A stretch of 27,954 nucleotides of DNA from LW40-45 sp048883105. Lineage in GTDB: Archaea > Asgardarchaeota > Lokiarchaeia > Sigyniarchaeales > SOKP01. Positions 15,612-23,120 of the stretch are shown one piece after another. The position numbers and the translations under genes are program-made. The stretch is from NCBI GenBank assembly GCA_048883105.1, contig JBHLQY010000026.1:1-27954 (forward strand), in the 5' to 3' direction. How positions within the stretch are numbered: position 1 is the stretch's first letter; each line of letters opens with the position of its first letter. The notes beneath the pieces were generated by a model, which saw only the letters and a list, made by a program, of their open reading frames with translations, was not told the DNA's origin and ran no database searches.

Positions 15612-15737
15612 ATGATGCTAAAGTCTTTAGGAGTTGTAATACAGTTTATAATAATTTCTATAGCTATCTTCTATTTTGTTTATTATTTTGATTTTATAGT
15701 CAATTTATTTTCTAGAATTTTTTTCGGAGGGAGTTAA
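15612..15737 (+). CDS. Possible small single-TM protein upstream of the second DUF457-like gene
   Basis: An open frame of 41 residues from ATG 15612 to TAA 15735-15737, starting MMLKSLGVVIQFIIISIAIF and ending NLFSRIFFGGS. Residues 8-30 form one strong TM segment. The frame stays open upstream to 15525 (NREKAIKINEEVKLLPYKD), hydrophilic and gene-like, but no ATG, GTG or TTG is seen there, so the true start may be another unusual codon. The stop lies one base before the ATT start proposed for the next gene, and the Shine-Dalgarno site of that gene lies inside its last codons, which would couple their translation. Function unknown; it may be a small partner of the DUF457-like protein. Confidence 0.4.
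   Translation: MMLKSLGVVIQFIIISIAIFYFVYYFDFIVNLFSRIFFGGS
15726..15731 (+). promoter_or_regulatory. Strong Shine-Dalgarno site before an ATT start
   Basis: GGAGGG, complementary to the archaeal 16S 3' end, lies seven bases before ATT 15739. It is among the strongest such sites in the window and has no ATG, GTG or TTG in the fitting window in the frame that encodes the downstream protein. Confidence 0.6.
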
Positions 15738-15738
15738 G

Positions 15739-16281
15739 ATTTTTCCAATATTTCATATCGCAATCCCCCTACTTCTTTTTGAGATTCCTCAAATAAAGAA
15801 GAGATATAGAGTAAATAGGTTAGCATTAATTATTGGCTCAATATTTCCTGATATTGTTGATAAAATGTTATTATTTTTAAAATTAGGAAATGGAAGAGGT
15901 TATTTCCATACGCTACTCTTTACAATTCTTTGCTTTAGTATTTTGTTCTTATTAAGTAAAGGAAATAAAGTAATCTCAATTTCATTCTTAATTGGTATGA
16001 TTTTTCATTTATTATTAGATTTACCAGATGTTCCATTGTTTTATCCTTTCATCTATTACGATTTTATGTACACTGAAGATCCTTTATCTCTTTGGATGCA
16101 TACATTAATGACCAATCCAGTAGTACAAGTAACAGAATTATTTGGTGTTTTTATCTTAATATTCATTGTACTAAACAATAAATTATATAACTTCAAAAAT
16201 ATAGCAAATTATCTTAGAACCAATCCTGAAATAATAATACATCTAAAAAAAGATACAGAAATTATTATCTCAGAAGATTAA
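15739..16281 (+). CDS. YdjM/DUF457-like membrane protein, likely ATT start
   Basis: The frame ending at TAA 16279-16281 has its first ATG at 15865, but the 42 codons before it clearly code for the family's conserved N-terminus: FPIFHIAIPLLLFEIPQ (compare MPTFGHIFYGLCLL of the neighbour), then LIIGSIFPDIVDKM, then GRGYFHTLLF and GMIFHLLLDLPDVPLFYPF. Those His and Asp residues form the presumed metal site, so a start at 15865 would remove essential parts. No ATG, GTG or TTG occurs in this frame between the upstream stop (15697) and 15865; ATT 15739 lies seven bases after GGAGGG and begins exactly where the homologue begins. The product would be 180 residues with about four TM segments. Role unknown, as for its divergent neighbour. 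A lost ATG by sequencing error is the main alternative. Confidence 0.7.
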   Translation: MFPIFHIAIPLLLFEIPQIKKRYRVNRLALIIGSIFPDIVDKMLLFLKLGNGRGYFHTLLFTILCFSILFLLSKGNKVISISFLIGMIFHLLLDLPDVPLFYPFIYYDFMYTEDPLSLWMHTLMTNPVVQVTELFGVFILIFIVLNNKLYNFKNIANYLRTNPEIIIHLKKDTEIIISED

Positions 16282-16392
16282 TTAAGCTTTTTTTATATAT
16301 GGGGTGTTTTTCCTTTTTAAATTATGAAAGCATAAATATATTGTTCTATTGTAAATTATTAAATATTTGATTCTAGAGTACTTGATGATATT

Positions 16393-17127
16393 ATGAGTAA
16401 TAAGTTGCTTCATATAATTATTGACCATCGAGAACAAAAATTAAAAGAGATCTTTGACCAGAAAAGAGATAAAATACAATACGAGTCAAAACAACTTGAT
16501 ATTGCTGATATTATTGTTTCTACTGATGTTGCTATAGAAAGAAAAGAAGGATTTGATTTTGTAAGCTCAATAATGGACAATCGCTTGTTTGAACAGCTAT
16601 TACGTTTAAAAGAAACTTATGCAAATCCAATTCTTATCTTAGAAGGTTTAAATGATGAAGTTTTTAAAATAACAGGAATGAAATTATCCTCTATTTATGG
16701 TGCCCTCTCGTTTATATCATACAAATTAGGAATTGCTGTTATTCCTACTAGAAATTTAGAAGATACAGCTATTGTAATAGAAAGAATTGCATATCGTGAA
16801 CAAATAAAAGACGAAATGCCACTCTTGTCAAGGAGAGCCCCAAAAGAAATGTCTAAAAAGGATAGAAGATCGTTTATAATTGAAGGGCTTATAGATATTG
16901 GACCAAAGAAAGCGAAAGTGTTAATTGAAAAGTTTAAAACACCATATAATGTATTTAAAGCGATTAATAAAACTCAAGTAATTTACACTAAAACAGGAAA
17001 TCCTAAAGGGATTAAAGGTCCATTAGAAATCATAAAAGGATTTAATTGGAAATTCATTCAAAAAAATAGAGAGATCTTATTTGGAAAAATCAAAAGAGAT
17101 CCTCAAAAAAAAATTGATGAAATTTAA
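16393..17127 (+). CDS. xpf: XPF/ERCC4-family structure-specific endonuclease
   Basis: A 244-residue nuclease like the short, helicase-less XPF of Crenarchaeota, which cuts 3' flaps and forked DNA in repair and replication restart. The nuclease domain (1-140) has IIIDHREQK with Asp11, Arg13 and Glu14, then VAIERKEGFDFVSSI with the ERKxxxD signature (Glu49, Arg50, Lys51, Asp55), then DNRLFEQLLRLKE and PILILEG. Residues about 155-235 are a helix-hairpin-helix region (EGLIDIGPKKAKVLIEKF) for dimerisation and DNA binding. There is no helicase domain as in euryarchaeal Hef, and the C-terminus (KRDPQKKIDEI) lacks an obvious PCNA-binding motif of the kind known in the crenarchaeal proteins. It stands alone and converges on the acyl-CoA dehydrogenase gene. 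Confidence 0.9.
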   Translation: MSNKLLHIIIDHREQKLKEIFDQKRDKIQYESKQLDIADIIVSTDVAIERKEGFDFVSSIMDNRLFEQLLRLKETYANPILILEGLNDEVFKITGMKLSSIYGALSFISYKLGIAVIPTRNLEDTAIVIERIAYREQIKDEMPLLSRRAPKEMSKKDRRSFIIEGLIDIGPKKAKVLIEKFKTPYNVFKAINKTQVIYTKTGNPKGIKGPLEIIKGFNWKFIQKNREILFGKIKRDPQKKIDEI

Positions 17128-17141
17128 TCTCATATAATTTG

Positions 17142-17159
17142 ATTTAAAAAAAGTAAAAA
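17142..17159 (-). terminator. T-rich terminator candidate, second copy of an 18-mer
   Basis: On the minus strand the sequence is TTTTTACTTTTTTTAAAT, 5 bases after the stop of the acyl-CoA dehydrogenase gene and identical to 14208-14225. Two identical copies at gene ends argue for a shared role in termination. Confidence 0.45.
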
Positions 17160-17163
17160 GAAA

Positions 17164-18420
17164 TTAGAGTAAATTTTGATAACGTCGAAGTGAATTCTGT
17201 ATAATAAACAATTGGATATTTCTCGCTCCACCTATAACTTCTTCTATTTTACTAGTGTCCATAAATTCGTCTATGGGGGTGTTATCAGTAACTGAGATCC
17301 CACCCATTTGCTGTTGAACCTCGTAGCAAACAGTATGGGTTAGTTTTGAAAGAATATATTTTCCTTGCGAAGATACACCCGCAACCCATTTTTCAGCAAC
17401 AGCATTTTTCTTTTCTGCAAATAATACCTTTTCATCGTATATAGTTGCAGCTTGAAGTGCTAATGAGGTAGCTGCCGTAGTTTGAGATAATAAATCAGCT
17501 AAATTAAATCCAACGCCTTGATATTTAATTATTTGTTGACCAAACTGCTTTCTTAAATTTGCATAAATTATTGCGTAAATGAGAGCGCCCCAACATATAC
17601 CAGTTCCGCTTCCCATGATACCAAGTCTTTCTGGTACTAAACCTTCAAAAAGTCTTAAGTACCCATCTCCATCATCAGCAAGTATATAATCTTTAGGTAT
17701 TTTTACATTGTTTAAATAGGTATGTGCTATATGGACGCGAGGAACAGAATTTATTTTTAACCTCTTTGTTTCAACACCAAAATCACGTTTTATCATCGCT
17801 TGAACCATCGATTTTCGTGGAACTGAGGTGTCATACACTCCATAACAACAAAAATAATCAGCTTTAGGTCCGTTAGTTGTAAAAACTTTTTCGCCATTAA
17901 AAATAACCCCATTATCGGTTTTTGAACATACTGTTGTCATATTTACTGCATCTGACCCTCGTTCTGGCTCTGTAATCCCTATGCATCCAATCTTTTGCCC
18001 TGATATTAAATCATCTTGCACTTTATAAATCTCATCACCTTCACCTCCGTGATGATAATAATGAAAGGTAGGATTTCCACATAGAATCCCGCTTGCTAAA
18101 CGAGCTAATTCTAACTGAGGATCTAAGATTGATAAATGTATTGCCATTAAAATTTCTTTTTTCATTCCATATGGAGTAAAATCTCTCCATTTATTAATAC
18201 GTTGAATATAGCCAGACTTACCTAATTCTGGAAATAAAACATATACATCTTTTGATTTATCGATTCGGGGATGCATTTCTAGGCAAAATTCCTGAAGTTC
18301 TTGACAAAATCCTTGTTCTTCATCATTTAACATTGCGAATAAATTGTCATTGAGAATATTGAATGTATTTTCCAAACTCATTTTCTCAAGGATCTCGTCT
18401 TTTATTATTTTTTCTTGCAT
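17164..18420 (-). CDS. Acyl-CoA dehydrogenase family flavoprotein
   Basis: A 418-residue FAD enzyme of the acyl-CoA dehydrogenase family. The middle beta domain has GCIGITEPERGSDAVNM (flavin and substrate contact) and GEKVFTTNGPKADYF; the C-terminal helical domain has RLGIMGSGTGICWGAL, RKQFGQQIIKYQGVGFNLAD and QQMGGISVTDNTPIDEF. The position that holds the catalytic Glu in medium-chain enzymes (YEGT) reads IGGA (EEVIGGARNIQLF), so the base, if present, must lie elsewhere, as in isovaleryl-CoA dehydrogenase. It would introduce the 2,3 double bond of acyl-CoA and pass electrons to an electron-transfer flavoprotein, not encoded here. It lies alone, 9 kb from the hydratase/dehydrogenase pair that would use its product. 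ATG 18420; divergent from the winged-helix gene across a 183-base gap. Confidence 0.85.
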   Translation of the reverse strand: MQEKIIKDEILEKMSLENTFNILNDNLFAMLNDEEQGFCQELQEFCLEMHPRIDKSKDVYVLFPELGKSGYIQRINKWRDFTPYGMKKEILMAIHLSILDPQLELARLASGILCGNPTFHYYHHGGEGDEIYKVQDDLISGQKIGCIGITEPERGSDAVNMTTVCSKTDNGVIFNGEKVFTTNGPKADYFCCYGVYDTSVPRKSMVQAMIKRDFGVETKRLKINSVPRVHIAHTYLNNVKIPKDYILADDGDGYLRLFEGLVPERLGIMGSGTGICWGALIYAIIYANLRKQFGQQIIKYQGVGFNLADLLSQTTAATSLALQAATIYDEKVLFAEKKNAVAEKWVAGVSSQGKYILSKLTHTVCYEVQQQMGGISVTDNTPIDEFMDTSKIEEVIGGARNIQLFIIQNSLRRYQNLL

Positions 18421-18518
18421 ATTCTAATCAATAATGGCATTTTATTGTTTGATTTTAAAGAAAATATCTTAATAATTTAAAATGCATGATTTTAATTAAA
18501 TTTAGGATATCGATTTAA

Positions 18519-18547
18519 AAATTAAAATAACATAATTATTTTAATTT
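18519..18547. promoter_or_regulatory. Perfect 12-bp inverted repeat in a divergent promoter region
   Basis: AAATTAAAATAA (18519-18530) and TTATTTTAATTT (18536-18547) are exact reverse complements around CATAA. The element lies between the acyl-CoA dehydrogenase and the winged-helix gene. All-A/T arms make chance more likely than for a mixed sequence, but twelve perfect pairs is long. It may be an operator or a hairpin. Confidence 0.4.
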
Positions 18548-18603
18548 AATCAATAATTATTAACTTAAGAAAGTAAGAAAAAAGCTTATTAAATGTAAAT
18601 ATA

Positions 18604-20247
18604 ATGTCAATTTTCATATTTATCTTGAATATAATAATTATAATTGTGATCACATTAGTTTTATCATTTAGAAAACGATACAAAAAGCATCTTTTAACAG
18701 ATGAAGAAGAAGAAAGCGCAACACCTATGGATAAGCTCTTAGATAAATTCATATACGATGAGAATAAAGAATTCATGAAAGAAAAATTCGCACAAGTTTC
18801 TGAAATTGTTGCTGAAACTCAAAATGAAATTGATCAAAAAGTAAAAAAGAAAGTAAAAGCTGCAGAAGCTCATTATAAATTTAGACGTAAAGAATTACGA
18901 CTAATTAGAAAAGCTGGCAAACAATATGATGCTTTTATGGCAAAATTAAAATCTGCGATGCCAACAACTGAAAAAGAACGTCAAAAGGATATGAAAGAAC
19001 TCAAAGCTGCCATATCTATACTTGAATCTTATGACGAAGAATCTTATATAGTTGGCCCAAAAAAAACGGACGCTGCCTCAGGAATGTTTTACGATAAAAT
19101 ATCTCGTCAATTCAAGTCAATTATTATCGAGCATGACTTAAATAATTACGTGTTAATCCCTATTCAAAGATTGAAATATCACGCATTTCGAAATATTAAA
19201 AACTTAAAACCCGAGGATATTCTTCCAATTTTAAATATTATGAAAGAGACTAAAATGCTAAACGATATTATTGAAATTAATTCTCCGTTTTATGTAATAG
19301 TATTTAGCGAGGAGAAGTTAACTTTTTCACTCTCAGAAAAAGTTTTTCTATCGTTTGCCTATAATGAGGATTTAACGCTACAAAAATTATTGGAATTAAC
19401 AGAATGGAGAGAAGAGCATGCGAAAAATGTAATTAAAAGTTTAAGCGAAAAAGGATTAATTACGGTTTTTGATAATAAAATTATCGTTGGTGGATTTGGA
19501 CAATTAAAAGATAGAAAGAAATGGAACGACGCTATTGAAGAAGCAATTCAAAAAGAAAAGACGAAAGAATTAGAAAAACAGAAACGTCAATTGGAAAGAA
19601 AACAACAATTAAAGCAAAAACTTACTAAAGTCGAAGAATTGAAATTATCAAAAACTAAACCTAAGGCTAAAAAGATTAGCAAAAAACAAAAACTCAAAGA
19701 AAAACAAGAAATTATAGATAAAGATGCACTAGTAGGTGCGATGGAAGCCCTTGATGATATAATGCCTACTGCATCAGCTACTACATCGAAAATTGATACT
19801 AAAGACTTGAAAAGTAAGGAAGCATCTTTAGCGGGCCTTATTTCTGAAAATATATTAAGCTATCACGAAAAATTCTCGATAATCACAGGTGGTTTAGTAC
19901 AATATGAAAAAATTAAAAATTACATCAGCTTAGAATTAGAAGCCGTGCCCGATAAACTTTTAAAAACGATACTTAATCGATTAAGAGAGTTTCAAATGAT
20001 TGTTAAATTAATAAAAATTGGAAAATTTGAATTTTATCTATTTAATGAAATCTCTTTAAGCGAAAGTGAGAAGGATTTTATCAAATTTGCTATTAATAAA
20101 AAACCGATGAAAAAAGAAGAGTTCATTGATGGATTACATTGGGACGAACAAAAAACATTATTAACAATGAAACGCCTTCAACAAAAGGGAATTCTTATCT
20201 TAGCGAAACATAATGTAATTATGCCTGGAATTATTCAAAAGAAATAA
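18604..20247 (+). CDS. Membrane-anchored coiled-coil protein with two tandem winged-helix pairs
   Basis: A 547-residue protein. Residues 3-21 are one TM helix followed by basic KRYKKH, so the bulk is cytoplasmic. About 45-145 is a charged coiled coil. About 160-300 looks like two winged helices, the second being LTLQKLLELTEWREEHAK then SLSEKGLITVFDNKIIV. A Lys/Gln-rich linker spans about 300-375, and about 405-547 repeats the pattern (GLHWDEQKTLLTMKRLQQ, then KGILILAKHNVI). The Trp-acid-x-x-(H/K) helix followed by a basic L-x-x-K/Q-G-(I/L) turn resembles the second winged helix of EAP30/Vps22 in ESCRT-II. The TM-coiled-coil-winged-helix order also recalls DDRGK1 of the UFM1 ligase. Which, if either, is right cannot be decided here. 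The gene stands alone between divergent and convergent neighbours. ATG 18604. Confidence 0.7.
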   Translation: MSIFIFILNIIIIIVITLVLSFRKRYKKHLLTDEEEESATPMDKLLDKFIYDENKEFMKEKFAQVSEIVAETQNEIDQKVKKKVKAAEAHYKFRRKELRLIRKAGKQYDAFMAKLKSAMPTTEKERQKDMKELKAAISILESYDEESYIVGPKKTDAASGMFYDKISRQFKSIIIEHDLNNYVLIPIQRLKYHAFRNIKNLKPEDILPILNIMKETKMLNDIIEINSPFYVIVFSEEKLTFSLSEKVFLSFAYNEDLTLQKLLELTEWREEHAKNVIKSLSEKGLITVFDNKIIVGGFGQLKDRKKWNDAIEEAIQKEKTKELEKQKRQLERKQQLKQKLTKVEELKLSKTKPKAKKISKKQKLKEKQEIIDKDALVGAMEALDDIMPTASATTSKIDTKDLKSKEASLAGLISENILSYHEKFSIITGGLVQYEKIKNYISLELEAVPDKLLKTILNRLREFQMIVKLIKIGKFEFYLFNEISLSESEKDFIKFAINKKPMKKEEFIDGLHWDEQKTLLTMKRLQQKGILILAKHNVIMPGIIQKK

Positions 20248-20273
20248 TTCAATCTGATTAAACTACAGCAAAA

Positions 20274-22025
20274 TTAGAGATAATTACTTTTAACATATTC
20301 TTGTACTTTTTTTAATTCGTCTAAATAGGTATCCCTATTACCAAAAATATAAAATCTTACATCAGGTCCAGTTCCTGAAGGCCTAAAATAAATAGTTGAA
20401 TCTACACTTCTAAGTTGATAGATATCTATCATATTGTTATTATCTGATAGAGATTTAATCTGATACTCTTTACCTTCAATATTTAGGGATTTTTCATCGT
20501 TTTCTTCGAAATTTTTCATTAATTTGATTTTTTCTTCGTCAAGTGCGGGAATTGTACGATTTATACCAACAATAGACCAGTTTATAGATTCAGAAATTAC
20601 ATATCCTCGAGAAATTAACTCTGTAATTAAAACTAACGAAGGGACAGGATATTTATCTGCAATTACAGTAAAATCTGTAGAAAATTCAAACTCGCCAGTT
20701 TCTTTATTTTTAGAAACATTTAATACATTCAGAGTATGTCCCCCCGATTCTTCCCAGTAAACCATTAAAAATTGCTCCCGTTCAATACCTTGTTTGTTCA
20801 TAAGACTAATAATCTGTTTTCTTAGGGGTGCTGGGTTGTCAATCTTTATCAAATTTTTATTTTCATCTTCTATATAAAGGATAGCATTGTCTATTTTTGA
20901 TTTATCTACATCTATTCCTAAAAGAAAATACATTATTATTCCTAAATGTTTATAACCCACTCCTGTTAGGATATTTATAAAGCTTGTTTCGTCACCCCTT
21001 AAATCGCTAGGGATTGTCCTTACATTTATAATTTTTTTATTAAAATCTTTAGCGAGAATATTATGCATAGCAGAATAGATTTCGTTAGGAAGATATGTGA
21101 AATACTTACTATTTTGTTTTACATATAATGCAATTCTGTCCCGATCAGCATCGAGCAACAATGCAATATTAGAATTTTCTCGTGTCATTATTTCTTGTAA
21201 CTTTTTTTCTCGAATCTCTTTAATTGGATTAGGAGGATTTATCTCTTCCTCGATTAGAACTACATTTGCTCCATAATCTTTGAATAAATCAACAATACCA
21301 CGCGCCTTCCCTAAATAAGGCCATATAATTACGTTTTTACCCTTTAAACTTCTTATTTCTAATATGTTAGATAAAAGTTCTTTTACATATTCATTATTTT
21401 TTTGAATGGCATCAATAAGAATAGGTTTAAAGTCTGTCTTTAGGTAAATTTCTTTATATTGAATTGCTAATTTCGATATTTCCTTAAATAAATCCCCTGA
21501 CATAGGAATTGGATATTCAATGTAAAATTTTATACCATTCCAAGATAATTCATTATGACTGGCTGTAAGGACTATTATTAAATCAATATCCTTATACAAC
21601 CCTACAGATGCCGCACCATAAGGTGATGATACTTTAGATTCCCCAGGAATATCCTTTTGATAGCAAATTTCATATCCCTCGTAAGCAAATATTTGAGAAC
21701 AATATTTTAATAAAAGATCTTTGCTTGGACGGTTATCTGATACAATAAGGATTTTTAAATTTTGATTTTTTTTTATTTCTTTAAATTTCTGACTAATCGC
21801 TTTAAAAATTCTTAGAAATAGGAATAATTTTTTTTTTTTTAGAAGGTATTTTTCTTTTTCTATAATGTCATATATTTGAATTCTTAATCCTGAGGTTGGT
21901 GCCACGATAGGATCAATTATATTTATATCTTCTTCTGTTAAGTTAAGTAATCTTATGATTTTTGTGCCATCTTTACCATCTTCAAGTTTAATATCCTCTA
22001 TTTCGAAATTAACCAAATTTTTCAC
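20274..22025 (-). CDS. Phosphohexomutase (phosphoglucomutase/phosphomannomutase family)
   Basis: A 583-residue enzyme moving phosphate between C1 and C6 of a hexose phosphate. All four active-site loops are visible: TASHNE with the phospho-serine Ser156, metal loop DADRDR (292-297), sugar loop EESGGH (425-430) and phosphate loop FRPSGTGPDVR around 547-557. APTSGLRIQ near residue 42 is the substrate-entry motif. It is longer than typical archaeal members (about 450), closer to the 550-600 residue phosphoglucomutase class; the N-terminal 90 residues include a Lys-rich helix. Glucose, mannose or ribose specificity cannot be assigned. The frame starts at GTG 22025, but GGTGA (22026-22022) lies five bases before TTG 22016, which is a better-placed start three codons in. 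It is 64 bases downstream of the longin-GTPase gene and may share its transcript. Confidence 0.88.
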   Translation of the reverse strand: MKNLVNFEIEDIKLEDGKDGTKIIRLLNLTEEDINIIDPIVAPTSGLRIQIYDIIEKEKYLLKKKKLFLFLRIFKAISQKFKEIKKNQNLKILIVSDNRPSKDLLLKYCSQIFAYEGYEICYQKDIPGESKVSSPYGAASVGLYKDIDLIIVLTASHNELSWNGIKFYIEYPIPMSGDLFKEISKLAIQYKEIYLKTDFKPILIDAIQKNNEYVKELLSNILEIRSLKGKNVIIWPYLGKARGIVDLFKDYGANVVLIEEEINPPNPIKEIREKKLQEIMTRENSNIALLLDADRDRIALYVKQNSKYFTYLPNEIYSAMHNILAKDFNKKIINVRTIPSDLRGDETSFINILTGVGYKHLGIIMYFLLGIDVDKSKIDNAILYIEDENKNLIKIDNPAPLRKQIISLMNKQGIEREQFLMVYWEESGGHTLNVLNVSKNKETGEFEFSTDFTVIADKYPVPSLVLITELISRGYVISESINWSIVGINRTIPALDEEKIKLMKNFEENDEKSLNIEGKEYQIKSLSDNNNMIDIYQLRSVDSTIYFRPSGTGPDVRFYIFGNRDTYLDELKKVQEYVKSNYL

Positions 22026-22026
22026 C
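22022..22026 (-). promoter_or_regulatory. GGTGA ribosome site suggesting a TTG start for the mutase
   Basis: GGTGA on the minus strand is five bases before TTG 22016 and overlaps the GTG at 22025 that gives the longest frame. Both cannot be used as drawn; the ribosome site argues for the TTG. Confidence 0.45.
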
Positions 22027-22089
22027 TAGTTTAATAATAACAAGTAAATTAAGGAATAATAAAATCTTTATTTTTTAATTTAAATTTGT

Positions 22090-22989
22090 TTATTTAGAAA
22101 AGGAACTTGGAAATATAGTTTTAATCGCCTCCTTTAGTATCGCAATAATCTTTTCACGATAATTAGGATTAATTGCTATCATACCATGCACCTTTATTTG
22201 AGTCTTGTCAGTTATGTTTAAGAGAATTTTTTCACAAAACTCTGGTGTAAGTCTATTAGGCAAATCTTGTTTGTTCGCAATTCCAATTACGTGAGTATCT
22301 TTATAATATTTATCCAATATATCTTTGATAATTTCTTTAGAAGAATTTAAATTTTCAAAGGTTGAGTCTAATACCAAAAACGCGATTTGCGTACCTTCCA
22401 TCAAACTTCTCCAGAGTGATCGAAATTGCGACTGTCCAGCAAAATCCCAGAAAATAACAGGTAATGGGCTAAGCTCTTCATCCTCATAATTAGTAATATT
22501 AGCCGTAATCGTTGGAACGTAATCAAGATTTATGTCTTTCCCAGCTATGAGATGAAGTAATGTAGTTTTTCCCACGCCACCGAAGCCTATTAAACTTACC
22601 TTAATCTCACCTAAAATGATGTTATCTAATTCTCTTTTAAATTTGTAAAAAATCGTACGATTCCCATCCCAACTGCTGTCGTCCTCTATTATCTTGCCAT
22701 ATTTTTCAATAAATTTTGCCCGAATTTTATTAATTTTTGAGTTAATCTGTACATCTTCGTCTTCTAAATCCGCACAAACAACAATCATAAAAGAATTAAT
22801 CACTGTATAATAATATTTAAAATCCTCGGTAGATGAACTTTTTATATCAGACCGACTAATTTCCTTCATAAAACCAGAAAAGGCACTCAAAAATCCTGCC
22901 AATAAGTCTCTATCAATTTCGGAATCTCCATAATTCCTAAAAATCAACGATTTACCGGCTTTTGTCATTATGTTTATATATTGGATCAT
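22090..22989 (-). CDS. Longin-like domain fused to a Ras/Arf-type small GTPase
   Basis: A 299-residue soluble protein. Residues 1-120 are a longin/roadblock-like alpha/beta domain whose start matches the lone protein at 344-760. Residues about 128-299 are a small GTPase: G1 GFGGVGKT (135-142), switch-I Thr160 in VPTITANI, G3 DFAGQ (182-186) with the catalytic Gln, and G4 NKQD (239-242). G5 is not a recognisable SAK; the region reads VHGMIAINPNY, as in divergent Arf/Rag-like forms. There is no C-terminal cysteine for prenylation, so membrane contact, if any, would come from the longin part or a partner. Longin-GTPase pairing recalls the SRP receptor alpha subunit (longin-like SRX before the GTPase) and the GTPase-longin relationships of Rag and TRAPP/Mon1 systems, but the GTPase here is Ras-like. 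Transcribed away from the coiled-coil gene, and upstream of the mutase. Confidence 0.82.
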   Translation of the reverse strand: MIQYINIMTKAGKSLIFRNYGDSEIDRDLLAGFLSAFSGFMKEISRSDIKSSSTEDFKYYYTVINSFMIVVCADLEDEDVQINSKINKIRAKFIEKYGKIIEDDSSWDGNRTIFYKFKRELDNIILGEIKVSLIGFGGVGKTTLLHLIAGKDINLDYVPTITANITNYEDEELSPLPVIFWDFAGQSQFRSLWRSLMEGTQIAFLVLDSTFENLNSSKEIIKDILDKYYKDTHVIGIANKQDLPNRLTPEFCEKILLNITDKTQIKVHGMIAINPNYREKIIAILKEAIKTIFPSSFSK

Positions 22990-23108
22990 TACACTCAGGC
23001 GATAAGATTTTCACTTAAGAAGTTTTTTATTTGTATATTATATTAATTAAATTAATAAAAAAATATGTTATTCGTTAATTTCTTTTTTTTAATTAAAATT
23101 TTAAACGT

Positions 23109-23114
23109 AGAGGT
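23109..23114 (+). promoter_or_regulatory. Shine-Dalgarno AGAGGT of the coiled-coil gene
   Basis: AGAGGT ends six bases before ATG 23121. The 131-base gap it shares with the divergent longin-GTPase gene is otherwise A/T only, with several TATA-like stretches. Confidence 0.45.
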
Positions 23115-23120
23115 AAATGA

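Noticed and set aside
15865..16281. Start of the second DUF457-like gene at the first ATG
   Set aside because: It would remove the family's conserved N-terminal His and Asp motifs, which are encoded in the same open frame upstream and preceded by GGAGGG.
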